Below are positions 7,540 to 16,679 of a DNA stretch of 38,841 bases, one piece after another. Positions within the stretch are counted from its first letter, which is position 1. Each line of letters begins with the position of its first letter. The notes under the pieces were generated by a model. It made no database searches. It worked only from the letters and a program-made list of their open reading frames with translations, and had not been told where the DNA came from. The DNA lies in contig JASGCJ010000010.1 in NCBI GenBank assembly GCA_030054195.1, positions 1 through 38,841 on the forward strand, read 5' to 3'. Source of the stretch: Minisyncoccota bacterium. Lineage in GTDB: Bacteria > Verrucomicrobiota > Verrucomicrobiia > Methylacidiphilales > Verrucolacustridaceae. The position numbers and the translations under genes were made by a program.

Positions 7540-8637
7540 ATGTTAAATCGGATCGCGGTTTTGACAGGGGATGGCATTGGGCCCGAGGTAATGGGGGCGA
7601 CGATGCAGGTGGCGAAAGAGGTCGAAAAGAGGCATGGGCTGGCTCTGGAGTGGAAAGAGGGGTTGGTGGGGGGGGCGGCGATTGATGCGAAGGGTAAGGC
7701 GCTTCCTGAGGAAACGGTCGAACTGTGCCGGTCGGCCAAGGCAGTTCTCTTTGGAAGTGTGGGGGGACCGAAGTGGGAGACCCTGCCCCCGAACGAGCAA
7801 CCGGAGCGGGCTGCCCTGCTTCCTTTGAGGAAAATCTTCGGCCTTTATGCAAACCTTCGACCTGCGGTTTTGTATCCCGAGCTGGTCGGATGCTCTCCAT
7901 TGCGGGCGGATCGGGTTGCGGGAGGATTTGATGTGCTGGTGGTTCGCGAATTGACCGGAGGTCTCTACTTCGGTCAGCCGAAGGAGACGACGAAGACGGC
8001 GAAGGGGGAGCGGTCGGTCGATACAATGGTGTATGAGACACACGAGATTGAGCGGGTGACAGAGGTGGCGTTTCGGGCGGCGGCCTTCCGCAAGAAAAGT
8101 GTGACCCTGGCGGATAAGGCGAATGTTTTGGAGACGAGCCTGCTATGGCGAAAAGTGGTGAAGCAGGTGGCTGCCAAGCATCCGAATATCACGTTGGACT
8201 TTATGTATGCCGACAATGCAGCGATGCAGTTGGTGCGGGATCCGGGGAGATTCGACGTTCTTCTTTGTGAGAACCTATTTGGGGACATGTTGAGTGATGA
8301 GGCGGCAGCGGTGGCGGGTTCGTTGGGAATGTTGCCGAGTGCTTCGTTGGGGGAAGGGACCTTTGGCTTGTACGAGCCAGCTGGGGGATCGGCTCCTGAC
8401 ATTGCAGGGAAAGGAATTGCCAACCCGATCGCGCAGATCCTGTCCCTTGCTCTGTTGTTTGAGATGAGTTTAGGGCAACCGGAGGCGGCTCAAACGATTC
8501 GTCGTGCGGTGGCAGGGGCGATCCGGGATGGATGGAGGACGGCGGATATTGCGGCGTCTGGTGAGAAAAAGGTGGGGACTCAAGAAATGGCAAAAGAGAT
8601 CGCTCGAAGAGTGGCATTGGGTGAGGAAAGGAGTTAG
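7540..8637 (+). CDS. leuB: 3-isopropylmalate dehydrogenase
   Basis: LeuB oxidises and decarboxylates 3-isopropylmalate with NAD+ in leucine biosynthesis. The full family pattern is present in 365 residues: N-terminal [40 protein letters not shown], the [20 protein letters not shown] segment with metal-binding aspartates, and [19 protein letters not shown] near the coenzyme site. I prefer ATG 7540 to ATG 7531 because an AGAGG (7525-7529) is well spaced for the former and only one base from the latter. It heads a tightly packed plus-strand run with exbB-exbD-tonB. No leuA, leuC or leuD lies in the window. Confidence 0.97.
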   Translation: MLNRIAVLTGDGIGPEVMGATMQVAKEVEKRHGLALEWKEGLVGGAAIDAKGKALPEETVELCRSAKAVLFGSVGGPKWETLPPNEQPERAALLPLRKIFGLYANLRPAVLYPELVGCSPLRADRVAGGFDVLVVRELTGGLYFGQPKETTKTAKGERSVDTMVYETHEIERVTEVAFRAAAFRKKSVTLADKANVLETSLLWRKVVKQVAAKHPNITLDFMYADNAAMQLVRDPGRFDVLLCENLFGDMLSDEAAAVAGSLGMLPSASLGEGTFGLYEPAGGSAPDIAGKGIANPIAQILSLALLFEMSLGQPEAAQTIRRAVAGAIRDGWRTADIAASGEKKVGTQEMAKEIARRVALGEERS

Positions 8638-8645
8638 AACGAGGT

Positions 8646-9335
8646 ATGCCTTCCACCTTACTTGAGTTGATGCGTTTGGGTGGCCCGATCATGTGGGTTA
8701 TCCTCGGAGCGAGCATTGTGGCGGTGGCTGTTTTTGCAGAAAGAATTCTGGAATACCGGAGGATGGGAGTACCGCTGGATCCTTTTTTAGATGGCATAGC
8801 CTCTCTGGTGAAAGAGAAGAGATTTCAGGAAGCTTTGGAGAGATGTGATGAGGCGCATGGGCCTGCAATCCGTGTCATTCAAGCTGGGCTACTGAAACGA
8901 GATATGCCTCTAGGTGATTTACGGGAGTCCTTGCAGGAAGTCGCCCAACTGCAAGTACCGAGACTTGAGAAGAACCTTCCCATTTTAGCTACTGTTGGAT
9001 ATGTCGCGCCACTTTTAGGTCTTTTGGGAACGGTGACCGGAATGATTCATGTCTTTCAAACGGTGAGTGGTGCGCGTGGTACCGTGCCTGTGGGGGAGTT
9101 GGCAGGAGGAATCTGGGAGGCTCTTCTTACAACAGCGGCGGGGCTAGTTGTGGCGATTCCTGCGTATGTTGCCTACAACTATCTGGCATCTCGAATGGGT
9201 TCGGAGGTGAACGACATGGAGCGCGCAGGAATTGAAATGATTCAAATCCTGAAGGAGGGAGGACGCTCTCGCCCTGCCACAAAGGTGAGTACTCCGGTCA
9301 CGACTGAGTTGCGTTCGGAGAAGCCCAAGCCATGA
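8646..9335 (+). CDS. exbB: ExbB/TolQ/MotA-family proton channel
   Basis: A 229-residue inner-membrane protein with three membrane segments: about residues 12-32 (GGPIMWVILGASIVAVAVFA), and a pair in the second half (ILATVGYVAPLLGLLGTVTG and EALLTTAAGLVVAIPAYVAY). The pair with its conserved Gly/Thr residues is the ExbB/TolQ core that conducts protons with ExbD. It starts 8 bases after leuB and overlaps exbD by 4 bases. The adjacent TonB-like gene suggests energising of outer-membrane transport rather than TolQ function, which is inference. Confidence 0.94.
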   Translation: MPSTLLELMRLGGPIMWVILGASIVAVAVFAERILEYRRMGVPLDPFLDGIASLVKEKRFQEALERCDEAHGPAIRVIQAGLLKRDMPLGDLRESLQEVAQLQVPRLEKNLPILATVGYVAPLLGLLGTVTGMIHVFQTVSGARGTVPVGELAGGIWEALLTTAAGLVVAIPAYVAYNYLASRMGSEVNDMERAGIEMIQILKEGGRSRPATKVSTPVTTELRSEKPKP

Positions 9336-9751
9336 GGGTCCGGACTTCGGTCCGGATTTTGCGGGGCCCTTTGGATATGGCTCCGTTGATCGATGTAGTC
9401 CTCCTCCTCCTGATTTTCTTTTTGCTTACCTCTACCTTTGTTTTTCAGCCTGGAATCGTGGTGGATCCTCCCTCTCCAGGGCAGTCGAAGGGCGGAGTCA
9501 GTGATACTCGATATGTGATTACTGCGACGGCTGGGGCGACTCCCCAGATCTTTTTCAACGACCGCGTGACGGATCTTGTGAAATTACGTGGAGAGATGGT
9601 GCGTTTAGCGAAGTCTGAGCCTCGGGCTGTCGTGGTAATTCGAGCGGATCGGGAATTGCGTCATGGAGTAGTTGCCCAGCTATTGGATTGCGTCGTCCAA
9701 AATGGTCTATCCGCTGTCTTGGCATCGCGTTCGGGTGCAGTGGAGCCATGA
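9332..9751 (+). CDS. exbD: ExbD/TolR-family protein
   Basis: A 139-residue protein with one N-terminal membrane helix containing the essential aspartate: MAPLIDVVLLLLIFFLLTST, with D21 matching the proton-carrying Asp of ExbD. The periplasmic domain includes VVVIRADRELRHGVVAQLLD, the usual ExbD/TolR fold signature. It overlaps exbB by 4 bases and its TGA overlaps the ATG of the TonB-like gene. Confidence 0.95.
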   Translation: MRVRTSVRILRGPLDMAPLIDVVLLLLIFFLLTSTFVFQPGIVVDPPSPGQSKGGVSDTRYVITATAGATPQIFFNDRVTDLVKLRGEMVRLAKSEPRAVVVIRADRELRHGVVAQLLDCVVQNGLSAVLASRSGAVEP

Positions 9752-10470
9752 AGTGGGGTTCCTCATCCTCGATGGGGCGCAGATTGATGGGCTTCCTTGT
9801 ACTTTCATTAGGGGCACATGCGGCCGCTTTTTCCCTGTTTCGGGATCCAGGTGAGACCTCACCACTTTATCCGCAAGGAGCGGGTAAGGTGATTCTATCA
9901 ACTACCCTTGGCGGGGATACGGGTTTGGCAGATCTTTTTGATCCGTCTGCGATTGTGCTTCCTGCAGATCAAACGAAGCAATTGGCCTCTTCTGTGACCC
10001 TGCCATGGCAAGGAATGGCCTGGCCTGAGAGGCCGATCCCCCCAGCACCTAAGTACAGACCTAATGAAGTGGGCCAAGATGTACCCTTGGCAGTGAAAGC
10101 AACAACTGCGAGCCCCTTTTATCGGATCAAGAGCTCGACTGCACATTTAAGAAAAGGGGATGGAGTTGCTAAGACTTGGTGGGAGCTAAGTGGAGACTTG
10201 CGAAAAAGAAAGCCCACCAAGACGATTGAACTGTCTGCCATTAAAAGTGCGAACGCTTTAGAGCCGACCACGGCAAGGATCGGTGTGGATGAAGATGGGG
10301 CGGTACGTTTTGTGTTTTTAGAGGGATCGACAGGAGATGCTTCGGTTGATCGGGAGGCCTCGAGCTTGATTCGAACATGGCGTTTTCAGCCTGCCCTAGG
10401 CCACTGGATTGAGTGGGGTAGGGTACGGATTTTATGGGCGGTCGAACCTCCTGATGGGGGGAAATTATGA
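9748..10470 (+). CDS. TonB-like energy transducer
   Basis: A 240-residue protein starting at ATG 9748 (ATGA overlap with exbD). The single N-terminal membrane helix (about 11-30, MGFLVLSLGAHAAAFSL) carries S20-x3-H24, the Ser-x3-His pair that TonB uses to couple to ExbB/ExbD. A proline-containing periplasmic linker follows. The C-terminal 60 residues (IGVDEDGAVRFVFLEGSTGD, then ASSLIRTWRFQPA) follow the TonB C-terminal domain pattern. The linker has few of the Pro-Glu/Pro-Lys repeats of classic TonB. Assignment rests on helix motif, C-terminal pattern and neighbours. Confidence 0.82.
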   Translation: MKWGSSSSMGRRLMGFLVLSLGAHAAAFSLFRDPGETSPLYPQGAGKVILSTTLGGDTGLADLFDPSAIVLPADQTKQLASSVTLPWQGMAWPERPIPPAPKYRPNEVGQDVPLAVKATTASPFYRIKSSTAHLRKGDGVAKTWWELSGDLRKRKPTKTIELSAIKSANALEPTTARIGVDEDGAVRFVFLEGSTGDASVDREASSLIRTWRFQPALGHWIEWGRVRILWAVEPPDGGKL

Positions 10471-10706
10471 CGCTGACTGGTTCACAACTTCTTCTTCTCT
10501 ATTTATGTCTTTTTCTTGGCATCGTATTTATTTTGTGGATGGTTGGAGGATGGAAAGCATCGCGTGCACAAAGAAGGGCAATCGAGAGGATAACCTGTCC
10601 TGTTTGCGGAGCGCAGACCCCACGGGGTCACGCATGGTTTTCTTTGCGTTGTGGCACCTGTGGTGCAAGGCGTCGTTTTCAACCTGAATTAACTGAAAGG
10701 AGCTAA
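10467..10706 (+). CDS. Small membrane protein with zinc ribbon
   Basis: This 79-residue protein has one membrane helix (about 6-27, QLLLLYLCLFLGIVFILWMV) and a cytoplasmic-type zinc ribbon with CPVC (C44, C47) and CGTC (C62, C65). It overlaps the tonB-like stop by 4 bases (ATGA) and ends just before the guaB3 Shine-Dalgarno. I recognise no named family. Its place in the exb/tonB run hints at an accessory role, but this is only context. Confidence 0.8.
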   Translation: MTLTGSQLLLLYLCLFLGIVFILWMVGGWKASRAQRRAIERITCPVCGAQTPRGHAWFSLRCGTCGARRRFQPELTERS

Positions 10707-10708
10707 TC

Positions 10709-11872
10709 ATGGGCATGTGGATCGGACGAAATCGTAAAGCTAGGGTGACCTATGGGTTTGATGAGATTGCTCTTGTTCCTGGGGATGTGACAGTCAACCC
10801 GAACGAGGTGGATTGCAGTTTCTCGATCGGAAAGCATACCTTCAAGGTGCCTATTTTAGCTTCGGCAATGGATGGTGTGGTGGATGTGAAGTTTGCTGTA
10901 GCGATGGGCAAGATGGGGGGCTTGGCAGTTTTGAATTTGGAGGGTGTGCAAACCCGTTATGAGAATCCTGCCCATGTCTTAGAGCAGATTGCCAAGGCGG
11001 ATAAAGATGCCTGTACGCATCTGATCCAAAAGATGTATGTGCCTCCGATTCGTGAGGAACTCATTGCAAAACGAATTAAGGAGATGAAGAAGGCGGGCAT
11101 TGTGGTTGCAGTGTCCGCGATTCCCCAAAAGGCGGAGAGGTACGGAGCGATCGCACAGAAGGCGGGCGCAGACATTTTTGTGATCCAGTCGACCGTATCG
11201 ACGGTTCGTCACGTTTCCTCTGAGTATAAAACCTTCGATTTGGCGAAGTTTTGTAAGACGATGAAGATTCCTGTAATGGTCGGAAATGCAGTCACTTACG
11301 GGGTGAGTATGGAGCTGATGCAGGCAGGAATCTCGGGTCTCCTTGTCGGCGTAGGTCCTGGAGCTGCTTGTACCACACGGGGAGTCTTAGGGTTAGGCGT
11401 ACCACAAGTAACAGCAACGGTAGACTGTGCGGCGGCTCGTGATGCGTATCACAAAAAGACAGGTCGTTACGTGCCGATCATCACCGATGGTGGGATGAAC
11501 AAGGGAGGAGATATTTGCAAGGCGTTCGCGTGCGGCGCGGATGCGGTGATGATTGGAAGTGCCTTTGCCCGGGCTCAGGAAGCTCCGGGGAACGGGAATC
11601 ATTGGGGGATGGCCACACCCCATGCGAATCTGCCCCGTGGCACCAGAATCAAGGTCGGAGTGACGGGTAGCTTGAAACAGATTCTCTTTGGTCCGGCAAC
11701 GCTTGATGACGGTTCACAGAATCTGGTCGGTGCAATTGTCACTTGTATGGGCAACGTCGGGGCGAAGACACTCAAAGAGTTTCAAGAAACTGAGATTATT
11801 ATCGCCCCTTCTATCAAGACCGAGGGGAAGCTGTTCCAGACGGTTCAGGGTGTCGGGATGGGGACGCGCTGA
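10709..11872 (+). CDS. guaB3: GuaB3-family IMP dehydrogenase-related protein
   Basis: A 387-residue TIM-barrel enzyme of the IMPDH/GMP reductase superfamily. The catalytic cysteine is C221 in GPGAACTTRGVLGLGVPQVT, followed by the phosphate-binding ITDGGMNKGGDICKA and GADAVMIGSAFARAQEAPG. The N-terminus (RKARVTYGFDEIALVPGDVT; ASAMDGVVDVKFAV; LNLEGVQTRYENP) is typical of the CBS-less GuaB3 branch known from actinobacteria and cyanobacteria, not of canonical GuaB, which carries two CBS domains in the middle. Cyanobacterial GuaB3 has been reported to act as a GMP reductase, so the direction of the reaction here is open. A strong GAAAGGAG precedes ATG 10709. Confidence 0.9.
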   Translation: MGMWIGRNRKARVTYGFDEIALVPGDVTVNPNEVDCSFSIGKHTFKVPILASAMDGVVDVKFAVAMGKMGGLAVLNLEGVQTRYENPAHVLEQIAKADKDACTHLIQKMYVPPIREELIAKRIKEMKKAGIVVAVSAIPQKAERYGAIAQKAGADIFVIQSTVSTVRHVSSEYKTFDLAKFCKTMKIPVMVGNAVTYGVSMELMQAGISGLLVGVGPGAACTTRGVLGLGVPQVTATVDCAAARDAYHKKTGRYVPIITDGGMNKGGDICKAFACGADAVMIGSAFARAQEAPGNGNHWGMATPHANLPRGTRIKVGVTGSLKQILFGPATLDDGSQNLVGAIVTCMGNVGAKTLKEFQETEIIIAPSIKTEGKLFQTVQGVGMGTR

Positions 11873-11922
11873 TTCCGGTAAGTGTAATTAGGCCATTCTC
11901 GGAATAGGTGAAAGCGGGGAGT

Positions 11923-11939
11923 GGCTACAGGTTGTAGCC
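11923..11939. terminator. Possible weak hairpin between convergent guaB3 and CDGSH genes
   Basis: GGCTACA (11923-11929) and TGTAGCC (11933-11939) can form a perfect 7-bp stem with a 3-base loop, in the only gap where guaB3 (plus) and the CDGSH gene (minus) converge. There is no T-run on either side, so intrinsic termination is unproven. Confidence 0.35.
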
Positions 11940-11978
11940 TAGAGACAGCTCAAAGCGGGAGGGAAGGAGTCCGATCCC

Positions 11979-12203
11979 TCAGCCCTTGTGTGAGCCATCG
12001 CAGAAGGGGGAGTTCTTTGTTTTGCCGCACCCGCAGGCCCAGATCGGACCGTCATTTTCTATCGTAATCACTTTGGGGGCTTTGCCTGACCCTTTGTGGG
12101 AGCCGTCGCAGAAGGGAGGGTTCTTGCTTTGTCCGCAGGTGCAAAAAGCGAGGGTTTGACCGGATTTTGCATCGATTTTGAAGGGAGAGGTTTGCCAGCT
12201 CAT
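11979..12203 (-). CDS. Tandem CDGSH iron-sulfur domain protein
   Basis: A 74-residue protein with two CDGSH motifs, each able to hold a 2Fe-2S cluster with three Cys and one His: CTCGQSKNPPFCDGSH and CGCGKTKNSPFCDGSH. Counting from ATG 12203 the ligands are C21, C23, C32, H36 and C57, C59, C68, H72. A TTG at 12218 would add five residues. The protein has no signal peptide, so it is a small cytoplasmic redox or cluster-handling protein; the partner is unknown. Confidence 0.95.
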   Translation of the reverse strand: MSWQTSPFKIDAKSGQTLAFCTCGQSKNPPFCDGSHKGSGKAPKVITIENDGPIWACGCGKTKNSPFCDGSHKG

Positions 12204-12282
12204 GGAGCGATCATCCAACGTTGCTTGGAAAAAGGAAGCGTAAGTTGGGGCAGGTGGATGGTGAAAGGCGGGAGGGCGTGTC

Positions 12283-13320
12283 TTAACGATTCTTCTTATA
12301 CCAATCGAGAAGGATCCGGGTGGGGGTGTTGAGATTGAGTTGGTAGCACTCCTCTAGTGTGCACCAGCGGTACTCATCGGCCTCGGCATTCAGGGTCACC
12401 TGGGTGTTTGGGGTGTAGGCGATGTAGTTTAAGAGGACAAAATGAGCCGGTTTGTAGAACTCCTTCGAACGAATGCAGTCTTGAACAACGGCAAAATCGA
12501 CATCCTTTATAGGAAGGCCCGTTTCCTCTAAAATCTCGCGTCGCAGGGCGTCTTCGGAAGATTCCCCAGCCTTAATCTTTCCTCCGGGAATTCCCCAGAG
12601 ACCAGACCATTTTAGGGTATGGACCATCAGCAACTTCTTGTCTGGACCGATGATCAGGGCTCCAACGGTTGGGGTGGGAGGGATTGCCTCGGGTTCGGAG
12701 TGGCGGCGAAGGATCTCCATAACGGCAAACATGTCGGGGGCGACGTGGTCGGGAAGGGCTCGCTGCAGTTTCTTGAGTGAGTCGTAGCCTGTAAGTACGG
12801 CACAGGAGCGGATATTGCCGTAACGAGCAGTTTCGATGTCGTGCTCCATATCTCCTACAAAAAGGGTCTCGTCGGCGCGCAGATGGTGGTCGGCCAGAAT
12901 CGAATGAATCGCCTCCCGCTTATCCAAGATACCTGCATACGCCTTGTGGAAGTAGTGATCGACCCCGAGACGCTTGGCCTGATGAAGAAAATCCTCATGG
13001 GTGACCGTGCTTAACAGAAACGTCGGAAGCTGGTTGTCGTGACAGTATTGGAGAATCTCTTTGGCTCCAGGTAGGAGGGAAACCGTGTGGTGGTGCTCAC
13101 GAAAGACTTTGCGGAATATCTTTTCGAGCCCTTCTAGGGCAACTCCGGGAAGATGCTCTTCGTAAAAGCCTTGATAAGGGAGGTAGAACTTTTCACGAAA
13201 GGTTTCCCGGTTAAAGAGAGGCTTACCGTGTAGTCCGAAGACGTGATTGGTGGCGGTCAGTACGGGTGTGAGATCGTCGACGAGAGTTCCGGACCAGTCA
13301 AAGATGAGATTTCGGATCAA
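12283..13320 (-). CDS. HAD-like phosphatase / Nudix hydrolase fusion
   Basis: Residues 1-205 are a HAD domain: motif I IFDWSGTLVDD (D8), motif II LLSTVT (about 103-108), a Lys helix and motif IV LFVGDMEHD (about 153-161). Residues 215-340 are a Nudix domain with a full Nudix box (G247, E253, R261-E262, E265-E266, G268). The second Asp of the usual DxDGT motif, the general acid/base of HAD phosphatases, is Ser (S10), a pattern closer to the DWAGT of phosphonatases. Phosphatase activity of the N-terminal half is therefore uncertain; Nudix chemistry on a nucleoside-diphosphate compound looks intact. Such fusions suggest sequential steps on one substrate. It lies directly downstream of carB, 26 bases away. 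Confidence 0.9.
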   Translation of the reverse strand: MIRNLIFDWSGTLVDDLTPVLTATNHVFGLHGKPLFNRETFREKFYLPYQGFYEEHLPGVALEGLEKIFRKVFREHHHTVSLLPGAKEILQYCHDNQLPTFLLSTVTHEDFLHQAKRLGVDHYFHKAYAGILDKREAIHSILADHHLRADETLFVGDMEHDIETARYGNIRSCAVLTGYDSLKKLQRALPDHVAPDMFAVMEILRRHSEPEAIPPTPTVGALIIGPDKKLLMVHTLKWSGLWGIPGGKIKAGESSEDALRREILEETGLPIKDVDFAVVQDCIRSKEFYKPAHFVLLNYIAYTPNTQVTLNAEADEYRWCTLEECYQLNLNTPTRILLDWYKKNR

Positions 13321-13346
13321 TGGAAGAGACGATAAAAAGAGAGTTC

Positions 13347-16300
13347 TTAAGCGTGGTAATCTTGCAGCGCTTGAACGGAGAGGCCATGGGCACGGATCGA
13401 CTTAATACCTTCAACGCTAGCTTCGGCGGCGGCCACTGTTGTCATAACCGGGATCTTGTTTCTTAAGGCGGATGTCCGAATCAGGACCTCCTCTGACCGC
13501 GCGATGGCTCCCGCCGGAGTATTGATCACGAGTGTAATTTCCTTGTTTTTGATAAGGTCGACGACATTGGGACGTCCCTCCGAAAGCTTCAGCAGGGGAG
13601 TGACAGGAATCTTTGCGTCAGCCAATTTACGGGCTGTTCCGGAGCTAGAAACAATCTTAAAGCCGAGTTCATGAAGGCCTTTGCCGATTCTGACCGCAGA
13701 CTCTTTGTCTATATCCCGGACGCTTAGGAAAACGGTTCCAGAGGTGGGCAAAGGTGGTTGGGCGGCCATTTGAGCTTTGGCATAAGCGAGGCCAAAGGAG
13801 CGGTCGATCCCCATGACTTCTCCAGTGGATTTCATTTCCGGTCCGAGGAGGATGTCCGTTCCTGGGAACCTGGCAAAAGGAAAGACTGCCTCTTTGACGG
13901 AGAAAAACTCTGGAATGATTTCTGAGGTGAATCCAAGCTCTTTCAGAGTTTTGCCCGACATGACTCGGGACGCGATCTTGGCAAGGGGCTTCCCGATCGC
14001 CTTGCTGACAAAAGGAACGGTTCGTGAGGCACGTGGGTTAACCTCCAGGACGTAAATCTTATCCTTCTGAACGGCAAACTGTATATTCATGAGGCCGTGG
14101 ACCTTTAACTCTCGTGCAAGGGAAAGTGTGGCCGTACGAATTTCCTCCAGAACCTTTTTGGATAAGGAACGGCTGGGGATGACGCAGGCGCTATCTCCTG
14201 AATGAATGCCTGCCTGTTCGATATGTTCCATCACAGCTCCGATGACGGCATCTTTGCCATCCGACACACAGTCGACATCCACTTCTGTGGCGTCTTCAAG
14301 AAAGCGGTCGAGGAGGATGGGGCGACCAGGAGCAACTTCTGTGCACTCTTTCATGTAGGTGCGGATTTCATCTTCCGAGTACACAATTCGCATGGCTCGA
14401 CCTCCCAGGACGAACGAGGGGCGAAGCAGGAGAGGAAATCCAATCTCCTTTGCGGCTACCAGTGCCTGGTCCGTTGTGGTGGCCGTACCATTTGGGGGTT
14501 GGCGAAGTCCCAGCTTGTCCAACATGGCGGAAAAGAGTTTTCGGTCTTCGGCGCGTTCGATCGATTCGACGGAGGTTCCCAGAATGCGGACTCCGGCTGC
14601 TTGAAGTTCAGCGGCCAGGTTCAAAGGGGTTTGTCCCCCGAACTGAATGATGACTCCCTTGACTAGATCATCCTGATTTTCAGCCCGATAGATATTTATG
14701 ACATCTTCGGCCGTGAGGGGCTCGAAATAAAGTTTGTCGGAAGTGTCGTAATCGGTGGAGACCGTCTCAGGGTTGGAATTTACCATGATCGTTTCATAGC
14801 CGTCTTCCCGGAGGGCGAAGCTGGCGTGGACGCAGCAGTAGTCGAACTCGATTCCTTGACCGATTCGGTTTGGGCCTCCTCCGAGGATGAGGATCTTCGG
14901 TTTCTTGGTTGGGCGGGATTCGTCGTCTTCCACATCGTAGGTGGAGTAGTAGTAGGGGGTATAGGCCTCAAATTCAGCCGCGCAGGTATCAACCAAGCGA
15001 TAGGAGGGGTGAACCTTCATCTTTTCGCGCCATGCCCGAACTGCGCGGGATCGGGTCACCAGCTCTTCGGCGGGTCCTGGAAGAATTCGGGCGAGGTCGA
15101 TATCCGAAAGACCTGCCTTTCGGGCTTGTAGAAGAAGGGGGAGGGAGGCCGGGTTTCCCAGCCAACTTTGTTTTTCGATCGATTGAGCGACTTCTGTGAT
15201 CTGTTTCAGATTATCTAGGAACCAAGGGTCGATTTTTGTGACTTCGTGGACTCGTTCGACCGACCAGTCTTGGTTGAAGGCGTGGCTGACATACCAAATT
15301 CGTGCTGGATGAGGTGTGCGGAGTTGAACGGTTAACTGATCCTCAGGGACAGGGGGTGTGCGGGTTCCGAAATCGAGGCGACCTTCCAGACCTTTAATGT
15401 CCAGAGATCGAAGGGCTTTCATGAACGATTCTTGGAAGGTTCGGCCAATACCCATGGCTTCGCCGACACTCTTCATCGAGGTGGTCAGAACGGCTTCCGC
15501 GCCAGGGAACTTTTCAAAAGTGAAACGAGGTATCTTGGTTACCACGTAGTCGAGGGTGGGCTCGAAGGATGCAGGAGTATTGCGGGTAATATCGTTTTTC
15601 AGTTCGTCGAGGGTGTAACCGACGGCGAGTTTTGCGGCGATTTTGGCAATGGGATAGCCGGTGGCCTTGGAGGCGAGGGCGGAAGAGCGGGAGACGCGAG
15701 GATTCATTTCAATGACGATCATCCGTCCTGTCTGCGGACAAACGGCAAACTGGATGTTGGAGCCACCTGTTTCCACCCCGATTTCCCGAATGACGGCAAA
15801 GGAGGCATCGCGCATCCGTTGATACTCTCGATCCGTAAGAGTTTGGGCAGGAGCGACGGTGATACTGTCGCCCGTATGGACTCCCATTGGATCAAAGTTT
15901 TCAATGGAGCAGATAATGACGCAGTTGTCCGCGTGATCTCGCATAACCTCCATTTCGTACTCTTTCCAACCGAGAAGGGATTCCTCCACGAGGATTTCAG
16001 AGGTGGGGGAGGCGTCGAGACCTGAGGCGGCAAATTTTTCGAACTCTTCGCGGTTATAGGCGATGCCCCCGCCGGTGCCTCCGAGAGTAAAGGCGGGACG
16101 AATGATCAGGGGGAAAGTGCCGATCTTTTCCATCGCTGCCCGGGACTCCTCCATAGTGTGAGCGGTGGCGGACCTGGCGCATTCAAGACCGATTTTAGCC
16201 ATACACTCCTTGAAGAGCTGGCGATCTTCCCCTTTGCGGATGGCCTCGACTTGAGCCCCAATGAGCTTCACCCCGTGTTTAGTGAGGGCGCCCGACTCAT

Positions 16301-16607
16301 GTAGAGCCATAGCGGTATTGAGAGCGGTTTGTCCTCCGAGCGTCGGAAGGAGGGCGTCGGGCTTTTCCTTAGCCATAATCATTTCCACCACGGCAGGAGT
16401 GATGGGTTCAATGTAGGTACGGTCGGCAAACTCCGGATCGGTCATGATCGTCGCTGGGTTGCTATTCACGAGGATCACCTTGTAGCCCTCTTCGCGCAGG
16501 GCTTTGCAAGCTTGGACCCCCGAGTAGTCGAATTCGCAGGCTTGGCCGATGATGATGGGTCCGGACCCGATGATGAGAATTGATTTTAGGTCGGTCCGGC
16601 GTGGCAT
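13347..16607 (-). CDS. carB: Carbamoyl phosphate synthase, large subunit
   Basis: CarB makes carbamoyl phosphate from bicarbonate, ammonia from CarA, and two ATP, feeding arginine and pyrimidine synthesis. The 1086-residue length and internal duplication are normal: the first half opens with [19 protein letters not shown] and the second (about residue 570) with [18 protein letters not shown], each followed by an ATP-grasp domain ([20 protein letters not shown] and [20 protein letters not shown]). The last ~140 residues form the MGS-like allosteric domain. It is one intact frame. carA is not in the window. Confidence 0.98.
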   Translation of the reverse strand: MPRRTDLKSILIIGSGPIIIGQACEFDYSGVQACKALREEGYKVILVNSNPATIMTDPEFADRTYIEPITPAVVEMIMAKEKPDALLPTLGGQTALNTAMALHESGALTKHGVKLIGAQVEAIRKGEDRQLFKECMAKIGLECARSATAHTMEESRAAMEKIGTFPLIIRPAFTLGGTGGGIAYNREEFEKFAASGLDASPTSEILVEESLLGWKEYEMEVMRDHADNCVIICSIENFDPMGVHTGDSITVAPAQTLTDREYQRMRDASFAVIREIGVETGGSNIQFAVCPQTGRMIVIEMNPRVSRSSALASKATGYPIAKIAAKLAVGYTLDELKNDITRNTPASFEPTLDYVVTKIPRFTFEKFPGAEAVLTTSMKSVGEAMGIGRTFQESFMKALRSLDIKGLEGRLDFGTRTPPVPEDQLTVQLRTPHPARIWYVSHAFNQDWSVERVHEVTKIDPWFLDNLKQITEVAQSIEKQSWLGNPASLPLLLQARKAGLSDIDLARILPGPAEELVTRSRAVRAWREKMKVHPSYRLVDTCAAEFEAYTPYYYSTYDVEDDESRPTKKPKILILGGGPNRIGQGIEFDYCCVHASFALREDGYETIMVNSNPETVSTDYDTSDKLYFEPLTAEDVINIYRAENQDDLVKGVIIQFGGQTPLNLAAELQAAGVRILGTSVESIERAEDRKLFSAMLDKLGLRQPPNGTATTTDQALVAAKEIGFPLLLRPSFVLGGRAMRIVYSEDEIRTYMKECTEVAPGRPILLDRFLEDATEVDVDCVSDGKDAVIGAVMEHIEQAGIHSGDSACVIPSRSLSKKVLEEIRTATLSLARELKVHGLMNIQFAVQKDKIYVLEVNPRASRTVPFVSKAIGKPLAKIASRVMSGKTLKELGFTSEIIPEFFSVKEAVFPFARFPGTDILLGPEMKSTGEVMGIDRSFGLAYAKAQMAAQPPLPTSGTVFLSVRDIDKESAVRIGKGLHELGFKIVSSSGTARKLADAKIPVTPLLKLSEGRPNVVDLIKNKEITLVINTPAGAIARSEEVLIRTSALRNKIPVMTTVAAAEASVEGIKSIRAHGLSVQALQDYHA

Positions 16608-16679
16608 GGACTGGAGAATAAGGAAAAGAGATCGATCTAGAAGAAGGAATTACAGAATCGTGGCACGAGATGTGAAAAA

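Noticed and set aside
7457-8041. Long minus-strand open frame antisense to leuB, in frame with the 90-residue gene
   Set aside because: Its product is a Pro/Ser/Arg-rich low-complexity chain, and the opposite strand encodes a complete, well-conserved LeuB. Only the part below 7456 was kept as a gene.
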